Source: Aliiroseovarius sediminilitoris
GTDB lineage: Bacteria; Pseudomonadota; Alphaproteobacteria; Rhodobacterales; Rhodobacteraceae
Length of the DNA: 64,000 nt
NCBI RefSeq assembly: GCF_900109955.1
Contig: NZ_FOJB01000001.1
Span: 2,728,001 to 2,792,000 of the forward strand
Direction of reading: 5' to 3'
Made by a program: the position numbers and the translations under genes. The notes beneath the pieces were generated by a model. It did not search any database, had not been told where the DNA came from, and saw only the letters and a program-made list of their open reading frames with translations. Below, piece by piece: positions 17,036 through 26,048 of the stretch (its first letter is position 1; the number at the start of each line of letters is the position of its first letter).

Positions 17036-18180
17036 CGTTTCTGCCTCGCCCTGTGGACATGTGCGCTTTGAACCAGTCCAAAGCCCACCAGCAGAACCAG
17101 CATCGCCGAACCACCATAGCTGACCAGCGGCAACGGCACACCCACAACAGGTGCCAGCCCCATCACCATCGACATGTTCACCGCAAAGAACAGAAAGAAC
17201 GTGACCGCCACGCCCAATATCAAAAGCGAACTGAACCGATCCTTGTTTTGCAGAGCCGCGGCGATACAAAATGCCAGGATCAGAACATAGAGCGCCAGCA
17301 GGGATACGCCGCCGATGAAGCCCAGCTCTTCTGCGAGGGTGGTAAAGATGAAATCTGTCTGCTTTTCCGGCAGGAAGTTCAACCGTGATTGCGTGCCTTG
17401 CATGAAGCCCCGACCAGTCCACCCCCCCGACCCCAGCGCGATCTTCGACTGGGTGATGTGATACCCCGCCCCCAGCGGGTCGGTTGACGGGTCCAGAAAG
17501 GTATCAATGCGGCGGTATTGATAGTCCTTCAACAACTGCCAATCCGTGCCGCGTGACATGAACACAGTTGTCACCAGCCCAATTCCCGCCGCCATCACCA
17601 CGCCGAAATACCACAGGCTGACACCGGCCAGAAACATGATCGCACCGCCGCCCACAAGCAAAAGGATCGACGTGCCAAGGTCCGGTTGCTTCAGAACCAA
17701 CGCGGTCGGCAACAGGATCAGGATGATCGGCAACAGCACCCAGAACGGGCGCGAGACCTTCTTGATATCAAGCCAGTCGTAATAGGCGGCAAGGATCATC
17801 ACCATGGTGATTTTCGACAACTCGGATGGCTGCAATCGAATGAATCCCAAATCTATCCAACGCTGCGCCCCCATACCGGTCGAGCCGACAAACTCGACAA
17901 GGACCAACAGGACCAGCGATATGATATATCCCAGCCCTGCCATGTTGCGCCAAAACCAGATCGGCACCATCGCGACGGCAAACATCAGCGACATACCAAG
18001 GGCGAACCGTTTCATCTGTGCCGAAGCCCACGGCTCCATGCTGCCCCCGGCCACGGAATAGAGCATCAGGAATCCCACGCAGGCCGCTGCTGTCAGAAGC
18101 AGGACGAGAAACCAGTTGATGTAAAGCACCTTCCGCAAACCGGTTGGCACGTATTTTACGTTATACTCCAGATAACTCAT
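17032..18180 (-). CDS. rodA: Rod-shape peptidoglycan glycosyltransferase RodA
   Basis: This SEDS-family polymerase works with PBP2 in lateral wall synthesis. The 382-aa product has about ten membrane helices. It shows SEDS features: GSTGMGAQRWIDLGFIRLQPSELSK, cited here in part as GAQRWIDLG and LQPSELSKI, KQPDLGTSIL, and the C-terminal VGVPLPLVSYGGSAML. Its start overlaps the mrdA stop by four nt (ATGA) and its stop overlaps the ghrA start, so the three are translationally linked. Confidence 0.95.
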   Translation of the reverse strand: MSYLEYNVKYVPTGLRKVLYINWFLVLLLTAAACVGFLMLYSVAGGSMEPWASAQMKRFALGMSLMFAVAMVPIWFWRNMAGLGYIISLVLLVLVEFVGSTGMGAQRWIDLGFIRLQPSELSKITMVMILAAYYDWLDIKKVSRPFWVLLPIILILLPTALVLKQPDLGTSILLLVGGGAIMFLAGVSLWYFGVVMAAGIGLVTTVFMSRGTDWQLLKDYQYRRIDTFLDPSTDPLGAGYHITQSKIALGSGGWTGRGFMQGTQSRLNFLPEKQTDFIFTTLAEELGFIGGVSLLALYVLILAFCIAAALQNKDRFSSLLILGVAVTFFLFFAVNMSMVMGLAPVVGVPLPLVSYGGSAMLVLLVGFGLVQSAHVHRARQKR

Positions 18181-20132
18181 GCCTGATCGTTCCGATCAGC
18201 AAAGCGTTCGGCAGGGGGGCGGCTCAGCAATTCTTCTATCTCGCGCTGACGCGATCGAATGGTGCCACGTTGGCTGGAGGGATAGGCTTCAATCGGCGGT
18301 TCGCCCTCGTAAATGGTTTGCAGCAGAATATCGCGCGCGATCGGGGCGGCGACCGTTGATCCGCCACCGCCATGCTCCACCACCACAGATACCGCGTATC
18401 GCGGTGCTTCTGCCGGCGCATAGCAGACAAACAGCGCGTGGTCGCGCCGGTTCCACGGCAAGTCTTCGTTGCGGGTCACACCGCGCGCGCGTTCTGCTTT
18501 GGTGATATTACGCACTTGGCTGGTGCCGGTCTTGCCGGACATGCGAAGACCTTCGGCTACGATCCTGGAGCGCCCAGCCGTGCCACGTTTGGCATTCACA
18601 ACCTCGTACATCCCTTGCCGGACGATCTCCAGATTGGCTTGTCCGATGCCCAGCGGTCCATCGTTCAGGATCGGCTGCTCCACCCCGTTGATCGCGCGCA
18701 CCAGCCGTGCGGAAATGGCTTGACCAGTCGCAACCCGCGCCGTCATCACGGCCAGTTGCAGCGGCGATGTCAACACGAAGCCTTGTCCGATCCCCGCATT
18801 CAGGCTGTCGCCTATCACCCATTCGGCGCCGCGGGCTTCTCTTTTCCATGCCTTGTCCGGAATCAAACCATCCGCGACTGCGGACAGTGGCAGATCAGGC
18901 TGCTCGCCCAGACCGAAACGTCGGGCCATCGCGGCGATCTTGTCAATCCCCACCCGTTGCGCGATCTCATAGTAGTAGACGTCGCAGCTTTCACGCAGGC
19001 CTTTCACCAAATCGACCTTGCCGTGCCCAGCCCGTTTCCAGCAATGAAACCGTCGATTGCGAACTTCAATATACCCGATACATTTTACGATTTCATCGAC
19101 CCCTATCACGCCTTCTTCCAGCGCGGCCAATGCCGTCATCATTTTGAATGTCGATCCCGGCGGATAGGTGCCTTGTGCCGGTTTTGCCGCGAGCGGGCGG
19201 TAAGGGTCGTCCAGCAGCGCCTTGTAATCCGGTCCCGAAATGCCCCGGACGAATTTATTTGGGTCAAAGGACGGGGTCGATCCGATGGCCAATATATCGC
19301 CGGTTTGCGTGTCCATGACCACCGCCGCCGCGCTCTCACCTGCCATCCGCGCCTGAACATAGGCTTGAAGATCCGCATCGATGGTTAACTGGATATTGTC
19401 GCCCGCCTGCCCATCTTCCCGGCCGAGTTCGCGCATTTCACGCCCGACTGCGTTGACCTCGACTTCGCGCGTGCCGGCTGAGCCGCGCAGAGACAGTTCC
19501 AGCTTCGCCTCAACCCCGCTTTTGCCTATCTGAAAACGCGGAATTTGCAGAAGCGGGTCCGGGTCTTCCAGTTTGCCAAGATCATAGTCGGACACCGGAC
19601 CGACATAGCCGACCACATGTGCGAAATCGGAGGCTCGGGGATAAATACGCGACAATCCGACCTCGGGCGTGATTCCTGGCAACACGGGCGCATTGATCGC
19701 AACTTCGGCAACATCTTCCCAGGCCACACGATCCGCCACCGTGACCGGCACAAATGAACTGCGCCGCTTCATCTCGGACAGGATACGTGCAATCTCTTCA
19801 TCCTCGATCCAGACGATCTTGCGCAACCGTTTCAAAACCTTGGCAGGATCACCGGCGTCTTCGCGCACCAGGACGATGCGATAGTTCTGCTCGTTGCCCG
19901 CGATCAGCTTTCCATTCCGGTCATGGATCATGCCACGGGCGGGCGGGATCAGTTGAAACTTGATGCGGTTTTCTTCTGCAAGTGTGCGATATTCTTCGGT
20001 CTGATCGACCTGCATGAACCGCATTCGACCCACCAGCAAGGCAGCGAAAGATACTTGCAATCCGCCAAGAAAAAGACCTCGACGGGTGATGCCGCGCGCG
20101 CTTTTCTCGGTATCAATTGGCGATCGTTTCAT
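18177..20132 (-). CDS. mrdA: Penicillin-binding protein 2
   Basis: This is the class B transpeptidase of the elongasome. The 651-aa protein has one N-terminal membrane anchor (about residues 18-36), a dimerisation/pedestal region, and the transpeptidase domain with active-site STFK (Ser327-Lys330), SCD and SGKTGTSQV. A C-terminal tail rich in Arg and Glu follows. The class B assignment follows from the lack of a glycosyltransferase domain; that role is supplied by RodA, encoded next with a 4-nt overlap. Its own start overlaps the mreD stop by 4 nt. Confidence 0.95.
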   Translation of the reverse strand: MKRSPIDTEKSARGITRRGLFLGGLQVSFAALLVGRMRFMQVDQTEEYRTLAEENRIKFQLIPPARGMIHDRNGKLIAGNEQNYRIVLVREDAGDPAKVLKRLRKIVWIEDEEIARILSEMKRRSSFVPVTVADRVAWEDVAEVAINAPVLPGITPEVGLSRIYPRASDFAHVVGYVGPVSDYDLGKLEDPDPLLQIPRFQIGKSGVEAKLELSLRGSAGTREVEVNAVGREMRELGREDGQAGDNIQLTIDADLQAYVQARMAGESAAAVVMDTQTGDILAIGSTPSFDPNKFVRGISGPDYKALLDDPYRPLAAKPAQGTYPPGSTFKMMTALAALEEGVIGVDEIVKCIGYIEVRNRRFHCWKRAGHGKVDLVKGLRESCDVYYYEIAQRVGIDKIAAMARRFGLGEQPDLPLSAVADGLIPDKAWKREARGAEWVIGDSLNAGIGQGFVLTSPLQLAVMTARVATGQAISARLVRAINGVEQPILNDGPLGIGQANLEIVRQGMYEVVNAKRGTAGRSRIVAEGLRMSGKTGTSQVRNITKAERARGVTRNEDLPWNRRDHALFVCYAPAEAPRYAVSVVVEHGGGGSTVAAPIARDILLQTIYEGEPPIEAYPSSQRGTIRSRQREIEELLSRPPAERFADRNDQA

Positions 20133-20668
20133 GACGTTTGCCTTGTAATTGCATCATCACCGGGTTGCAGTTTTTCAACGCCCAGCAGAAAGACCGATAC
20201 AAAGACCACCAGCGGATAGGCCCCCGTCGTCGAAATCAACTGCATCAGTTCTCGGCCAAGTGGCACCTGATCAACAAAGAACACCGCCAACAAGACTCGC
20301 TGCCCGATCAGCATGGCGAACAGCGTCATCGCGACCAGCCCCCATTCGACAAGGAATGGCTGTTCGCGCAGACCGGATTCGCGGCGCCTCAGGAACTCGG
20401 ACCCTGCAACAACCATCAAAGGCCAAACGCCAGGCACACGCAACAGTAACATGTCCATCAGAAAAAACAGGATCGCGACCAGAAGGACCGGCACATAATC
20501 CGGACGGCGCAGCACCCATGCGAAGGTGAAAGCCAACAGGATGTCTGGGCCGGGAAAGCGCCCCGGCGTAAGGTCGATCGGCAAAAGACGGGCGAACAGC
20601 ACAACCGCCGCGATAGCGGCAAGTGCCATCGAGAACAGCCAACGCATGAGGGTAAGGTGGTCCGTCAT
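20129..20668 (-). CDS. mreD: Rod shape-determining protein MreD
   Basis: The 179-aa hydrophobic protein has about five membrane helices and little sequence conservation, as is typical of MreD. The motif RLLPIDLTPGRFPGPDILLAF, cited as LTPGRFPGPDILL, near the N-terminus matches alphaproteobacterial MreD. Gene order between mreC and mrdA, with 4-nt overlaps on both sides, makes the call firm. MreD links the MreB filament and MreC to the PBP2-RodA synthase. Confidence 0.88.
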   Translation of the reverse strand: MTDHLTLMRWLFSMALAAIAAVVLFARLLPIDLTPGRFPGPDILLAFTFAWVLRRPDYVPVLLVAILFFLMDMLLLRVPGVWPLMVVAGSEFLRRRESGLREQPFLVEWGLVAMTLFAMLIGQRVLLAVFFVDQVPLGRELMQLISTTGAYPLVVFVSVFLLGVEKLQPGDDAITRQTS

Positions 20669-21615
20669 CCGTCGGCTCCTTCCGCCGAGGACGTATCGGA
20701 TTGCGCGTCGGGTTCCAGGTCATCAATGATCGTTTCTGGCAGCGGGGGAAGCGCAGGCGTCGAGACGATCAAAGCCCCGTCATCATCCACTTTTTCGCCG
20801 GGGTGACTGCGTAGAACCCGCAGAAACTCCAACCGCTCATAATCGGCGGAAAGACGGACACGCAAACGACGGTCAGTGCCCATGGCGACGTGCCCCACCA
20901 AAAGCCCCGCCGGGAAAACCCCTCCGTCACCTGACGAGACAACACGGTCGCCCGGGCGCACTTTTTCCGGCGCTTCAAGGAAATCAATCGGTGGCGCGGC
21001 CGAGTTGTCGCCCACCAGCAAGGCCGTCTGTCCCGAAGGTTGAACCATGATCGGCACACGGCTGTTGCTGTCAGTCAGAAGAATGACACGGCTTGTTTTC
21101 TGACCGACACCCGAGATACGGCCCGCCAAGCCCAGACCGTCCGTGGTGGCCCAACCGTCAATTATCCCGTCGCGCGCCCCGATGTTCAGAAGCACCGATT
21201 GCCGGAACGGCGACCCGCTATCGGTCAACACGACGCCGGTTACATAGGACAGTTGCGCATCCAGCCTGACATTGTTCAGGTTCAGAAGTTGCGCGTTCTC
21301 CTGTTCCAGTTGAAGCGCGGCCTCTTTCCAGGCTTTCATCTGCTGCAATTCGCGGCGCAATTCCTGATTTTGTTCATAGATACGTTGGTAGGACTGAAAA
21401 TCCTCGACCATACCCACAAGTTTCGTGACGGGCACCAAGGCCCAATCGAAACTGGGCACCACACGATCCACCAGATTGGCGCGAAACCGTTCCACGCGTG
21501 GACTGTCGATGCGCCAGACAAGGAAGACCAAAAACAGACAAACCATCAGAATCCCGACCATAAGCCTGCGCAGCGGGCGGGCATAGATGTCGCTCTGATT
21601 GCTCTTTTTTGCCAA
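20665..21615 (-). CDS. mreC: Rod shape-determining protein MreC
   Basis: The 316-aa protein has one N-terminal membrane helix (about residues 15-32). A coiled coil rich in Gln/Glu (YQRIYEQNQELRRELQQMK) comes next, then the two-lobed beta domain with NIGARDGIIDGW and GDRVVSSGDGGVFPAGLLVG, cited as family blocks. The acidic Ser/Asp-rich C-terminal tail is periplasmic. MreC activates PBP2 in the elongasome. It is separated from mreB by 55 bp and overlaps mreD by 4 nt. Confidence 0.93.
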   Translation of the reverse strand: MAKKSNQSDIYARPLRRLMVGILMVCLFLVFLVWRIDSPRVERFRANLVDRVVPSFDWALVPVTKLVGMVEDFQSYQRIYEQNQELRRELQQMKAWKEAALQLEQENAQLLNLNNVRLDAQLSYVTGVVLTDSGSPFRQSVLLNIGARDGIIDGWATTDGLGLAGRISGVGQKTSRVILLTDSNSRVPIMVQPSGQTALLVGDNSAAPPIDFLEAPEKVRPGDRVVSSGDGGVFPAGLLVGHVAMGTDRRLRVRLSADYERLEFLRVLRSHPGEKVDDDGALIVSTPALPPLPETIIDDLEPDAQSDTSSAEGADG

Positions 21616-21670
21616 GTTGGCCTCCGGTCACACCAGACGAGACCAGCCCCGACGATACGGGGCGGGCCGG

Positions 21671-22714
<1,044 letters not shown>

Positions 22715-22882
22715 CTACCCCGCTTGAATACCCTTATCGTCCGCGATTCCCTTGCTGGGCGCAGACCGATGGATATATAAGGCTCAGTACGCTCAGGTGA
22801 AAGACCTAATACGCTTTCGCAAGCGGCTTATCGCTTAAATGGAAAGGCGAAAAATGTCTGGTCATGGATTGGGTCTGGTTGC

Positions 22883-24220
22883 CTAACCATGGGTCGGCCA
22901 AACCTTGTGTTCGTCATCAATGATGAAAGCGTGGGCATGGTTTTGTCCCTGACCGAGATAGGCTTTCATGTGGGGGTGATCCGATGGCAAGTGCGGATGG
23001 CTGTGTTCGACAATCCGCTCGGCATTGGCAGGCCAGAACCTGATAGCGGCCAGAACACCAAATACACCCAACCCACCAAGCACCAGAAGCGAAACCGAAA
23101 GCCCTGCCGCCTTCCCGACCCAACCGGCCAAAGGATAGGTCACAAGCCAGCAAGCATGTGAGAGTGCGAACTGTGCCGCAAAAATCGCCGGTCGATCCTC
23201 GGAATGGGCCGAGATGCGCAACAGCCGTCCCGAAGGAGTCAGGATCGCAGAATAGAGCGCGCCGATCAGCGCCCAGATCGTCAGAAACACCCCCCAAGCA
23301 GGAAGGGAAGCACCCCAACTTAACGCGGCAAATACAAAGGCCAGCGCGGTCAGTGCAATTGCCGACGGCACCATCACATCACGTTCCCGCACCCGCCTCA
23401 GCACGCGTGGCAACAAGATCGCGGCCAACATCGAGCCACCTCCGAAGGCGGCCATTGCGACACCCAAGGCCCGTTCGCCCAACCCGTATTCCGCCCGAAC
23501 CAGCACAACCGAATTCACCAGAACGAAAGCACCGATCGCGGCGGCGGTCAGGTTCAACGCCAAAAGCCCGCGCAGCCGAGGCGTCGCAAGATATATCCGA
23601 CTGCCGCGGGTCAGGCGCTCGCGAAACGGTCTTTTCTCTGCTGATTGTGCGCTGCGCGGAAGCGATGTCTGCGCCACGAGAGCCGCCGAAACCAGAAAGC
23701 CCACAACCGTCCCCACGAAAAGCCCGTGGAACGAGATCACCAGCAGCAGAAGTGCGGCAAGGGATGGGCTAAGCAGGTTTTCAAGATCATAGGCCAAGCG
23801 CGACAGCGAAAGCGCCTGAGTATATTCGTCTTCATCGGTCAACACATCAGGTATCGTGGCCTGAAACACCGGCGTGAAACTTGCCGATGCGGTTTGCAGC
23901 AGAAAGATCAGGACATATATCTGCCAAACCTCAGAGACAAACGGCAGGGCCAGCGCCACCGCCGCACGCACCAAATCCGCTCCGATCATCACCGCCTTTC
24001 GTGGCAGACGCTCCGCAATCGCTGCCAGCACCGGCGACAACCCGACATAGGCAAGCATCTTGATGGTAAAGGCCGTGCCCAGAACGGCGCCCGCCGCATC
24101 GCCTGCCAGATCATAGGCCAGCAGGCTCAGTGCAATGGTCATCAACCCGGTGCCCAGCAATGCCACCACCTGCGCGGTGAATAGCGTGGCATAGGTGCGG
24201 TTTGACAGGGCGCGTATCAT
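22883..24220 (-). CDS. MFS transporter with His-rich C-terminal tail
   Basis: The 445-aa protein has about twelve hydrophobic helices in two halves and resembles MFS exporters of the Bacillus MdfA/enterobactin-exporter-like type. The helical core ends near residue 395. The last 45 residues form a polar tail with many histidines (HSHPHLPSDHPHMKAYLG and NHAHAFIIDDEHK), which could bind metal ions or act as a sensor. The substrate is unknown. It lies 39 bp downstream of leuA on the same strand and may be cotranscribed with it. Confidence 0.82.
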   Translation of the reverse strand: MIRALSNRTYATLFTAQVVALLGTGLMTIALSLLAYDLAGDAAGAVLGTAFTIKMLAYVGLSPVLAAIAERLPRKAVMIGADLVRAAVALALPFVSEVWQIYVLIFLLQTASASFTPVFQATIPDVLTDEDEYTQALSLSRLAYDLENLLSPSLAALLLLVISFHGLFVGTVVGFLVSAALVAQTSLPRSAQSAEKRPFRERLTRGSRIYLATPRLRGLLALNLTAAAIGAFVLVNSVVLVRAEYGLGERALGVAMAAFGGGSMLAAILLPRVLRRVRERDVMVPSAIALTALAFVFAALSWGASLPAWGVFLTIWALIGALYSAILTPSGRLLRISAHSEDRPAIFAAQFALSHACWLVTYPLAGWVGKAAGLSVSLLVLGGLGVFGVLAAIRFWPANAERIVEHSHPHLPSDHPHMKAYLGQGQNHAHAFIIDDEHKVWPTHG

Positions 24221-24259
24221 ACGGGCGAGCGTAAACCCACCCGCATGATGGTCAATGGA

Positions 24260-25804
24260 TCAAACGCTCTCGGGCTTCGTTTTCTCGCGCCGCACCAACA
24301 GGTTGTTCAGCGCGTTCACATAAGCCTTGGCGGACGCCACCACCGTATCGGTGTCGGACGACTGGCCGGTGACGATCTTGCCGTTCTCCTCCATCCGCAC
24401 CGACACCGTGGCTTGCGCGTCGGTCCCTTCGGTCACGGCATGCACCTGATACAGTTGCAACCGCGCGTCGTGGGGGAACAGTTGTTGTATCGCGTTGAAG
24501 GTCGCATCGACCGGTCCATCCCCCGTGGCGGTCTTCTGGTGGTCCACGCCGTCGACCTCCAACGTCAGGTCAGCGGATTGCGGTGCTTCGGTGCCACAGA
24601 TGACACGCAGGAATTTCACCTGAATTCGGTCATTGGCGGCGTCAGTCCCGTCACGCATCAGGGCGATCAGGTCATCGTCAAATACCTCTTTCTTGCGGTC
24701 GGCCAGTTCCTTGAAGCGCACGAAGACGTCCTTCAACTGGTTGTCGCCCACGTCAAATCCCAACTGATTCAACCGGTCGCGCAGCGCGGCCCGGCCCGAG
24801 TGTTTGCCCAAGACCAGACTGGTCTCCGACAGGCCAACATCCTCAGGACGCATGATCTCGAACGTCTCGGCGTTCTTCAGCATCCCATCCTGGTGAATTC
24901 CGCTTTCATGCGCAAAGGCGTTCTTGCCAACGATGGCCTTATTATACTGCACCGCAAAACCAGACACCTGCGCCACCCGACGTGAGATGTTCATGATCTT
25001 TTTTGTGTCCACTCGCGTGTTCCACGGCATGATGTCATGGCGCACCTTCAACGCCATCACGACCTCTTCCAGCGCCGTGTTGCCGGCGCGTTCGCCCAAT
25101 CCGTTGATCGTGCATTCAATCTGACGCGCACCCGCTTCGACCGCGGCCAGCGAGTTTGCCGTCGCCATGCCCAGATCATTGTGGCAATGGGTTGCAAACG
25201 TCACTTCGTCCGCGCCCGGCACTTTCTCGATCAGCATATGGATCAGGTCTGCGCTTTCGCGCGGGGCGGTATAGCCGACCGTGTCGGGGATGTTGATCGT
25301 CGTGGCGCCCGCTTTGATCGCAATCTCGATCACCCGGCACAGATAGTCGTGTTCGGTCCGGGTCGCATCCATGGCCGACCACTGCACATCGTCAGTCAGA
25401 TTGCGTGCATGCGTCACGGTTTCATGGATCAGGTCCGCCATCGCGTCTTTGGTCAGGTTGGGGATATCCCGGTGCAAGGGCGATGTGCCGATAAAGGTGT
25501 GAATACGCGGTTTCGCGGCGTGGCGAACAGCTTCGGCGCAGCGGTCGATATCCTTGAAATTCGCGCGGCTCAGCCCGCAAATCACCGATTGTTTCGACCG
25601 TTTCGCAATCTCGCGCACCGCGGCGAAATCGCCTTCCGATGCAATCGGAAAACCCGCTTCGATGATGTCGACGCCCATGTCATCCAGCATCTCGGCGATT
25701 TCCAGTTTCTCGTCATGCGTCATGGTCGCGCCGGGGCTTTGTTCGCCGTCACGCAAGGTTGTGTCGAAAATCAACACGTGATCCGATGTGGTGGTCATTG
25801 TCAT
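24260..25804 (-). CDS. leuA: 2-isopropylmalate synthase
   Basis: The enzyme condenses acetyl-CoA with 2-oxoisovalerate in the first committed step of leucine synthesis. The 514-aa protein has an HMGL-type TIM barrel (FDTTLRDGEQSPGATM, THCHNDLGMATANSL, INGLGERAGN) and a C-terminal regulatory domain with leucine-binding character (about residues 390-500). Two ATGs six nt apart are possible starts (MTMTTT or MTTT). The gene is preceded by a leucine-rich leader peptide and hairpin, which suggests attenuation by charged tRNA-Leu in addition to feedback inhibition. Confidence 0.95.
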   Translation of the reverse strand: MTMTTTSDHVLIFDTTLRDGEQSPGATMTHDEKLEIAEMLDDMGVDIIEAGFPIASEGDFAAVREIAKRSKQSVICGLSRANFKDIDRCAEAVRHAAKPRIHTFIGTSPLHRDIPNLTKDAMADLIHETVTHARNLTDDVQWSAMDATRTEHDYLCRVIEIAIKAGATTINIPDTVGYTAPRESADLIHMLIEKVPGADEVTFATHCHNDLGMATANSLAAVEAGARQIECTINGLGERAGNTALEEVVMALKVRHDIMPWNTRVDTKKIMNISRRVAQVSGFAVQYNKAIVGKNAFAHESGIHQDGMLKNAETFEIMRPEDVGLSETSLVLGKHSGRAALRDRLNQLGFDVGDNQLKDVFVRFKELADRKKEVFDDDLIALMRDGTDAANDRIQVKFLRVICGTEAPQSADLTLEVDGVDHQKTATGDGPVDATFNAIQQLFPHDARLQLYQVHAVTEGTDAQATVSVRMEENGKIVTGQSSDTDTVVASAKAYVNALNNLLVRREKTKPESV

Positions 25805-25873
25805 GTCTTTCAGTAGAAGTGTCTTAGCCTTTGTGGCCCAAGGTCGGGCCGGTTCGTGGCGCGTATGGCGGTT

Positions 25874-25910
25874 CCCCTGAGCGGTCGCGCCAAAACGGCA
25901 CGCTCAGAGG
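25874..25910 (-). promoter_or_regulatory. Hairpin after the leuA leader peptide (probable attenuator element)
   Basis: CGCTCAG and CTGAGCG (25901-25907 with 25877-25883) form a 7-bp stem, extended by two GG/CC pairs past one mismatch, with a small GCC/GGC helix inside. The leader peptide stop codon lies in the 5' arm on the minus-strand RNA, so a ribosome that finishes the leader would cover the arm, while one stalled at the Leu codons would not. No T-run follows, so it is not a simple terminator by itself. Confidence 0.5.
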
Positions 25911-25972
25911 CGGCTAAGAAGAAGCAGAAGGCCCTGCGCGGGGCAATGTGTGATATGTTTCTGCGATACCAT
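25904..25972 (-). CDS. leuL: leuA leader peptide with five consecutive leucines
   Basis: A 22-codon frame upstream of leuA starts MVSQKHITHC and ends GLLLLLSRL, with the codons CTT CTG CTT CTT CTT in a row. The stop lies in a hairpin arm. Leader peptides rich in the regulated amino acid are the classical sensor of transcription attenuation: scarcity of leucyl-tRNA stalls the ribosome on the Leu run and favours leuA expression. The ribosome site is not obvious, and a promoter was not fixed; a TATAGT box ending 7 nt before the ATG would give a nearly leaderless transcript. Confidence 0.7.
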   Translation of the reverse strand: MVSQKHITHCPAQGLLLLLSRL

Positions 25973-26048
25973 GGGCGCGACTATAGGGCGGTTTGGCGCG
26001 AGATAAACCCCTTTTTCGAGCAAGCTTTGACAAATTGTCGGGGTCAGC

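Noticed and set aside
26025-26035. TTGACA on the plus strand near 26026 as a promoter
   Set aside because: No plus-strand gene follows; the region is upstream of leuA on the minus strand, where the same palindrome reads TTGTCA without a well-spaced -10 box.
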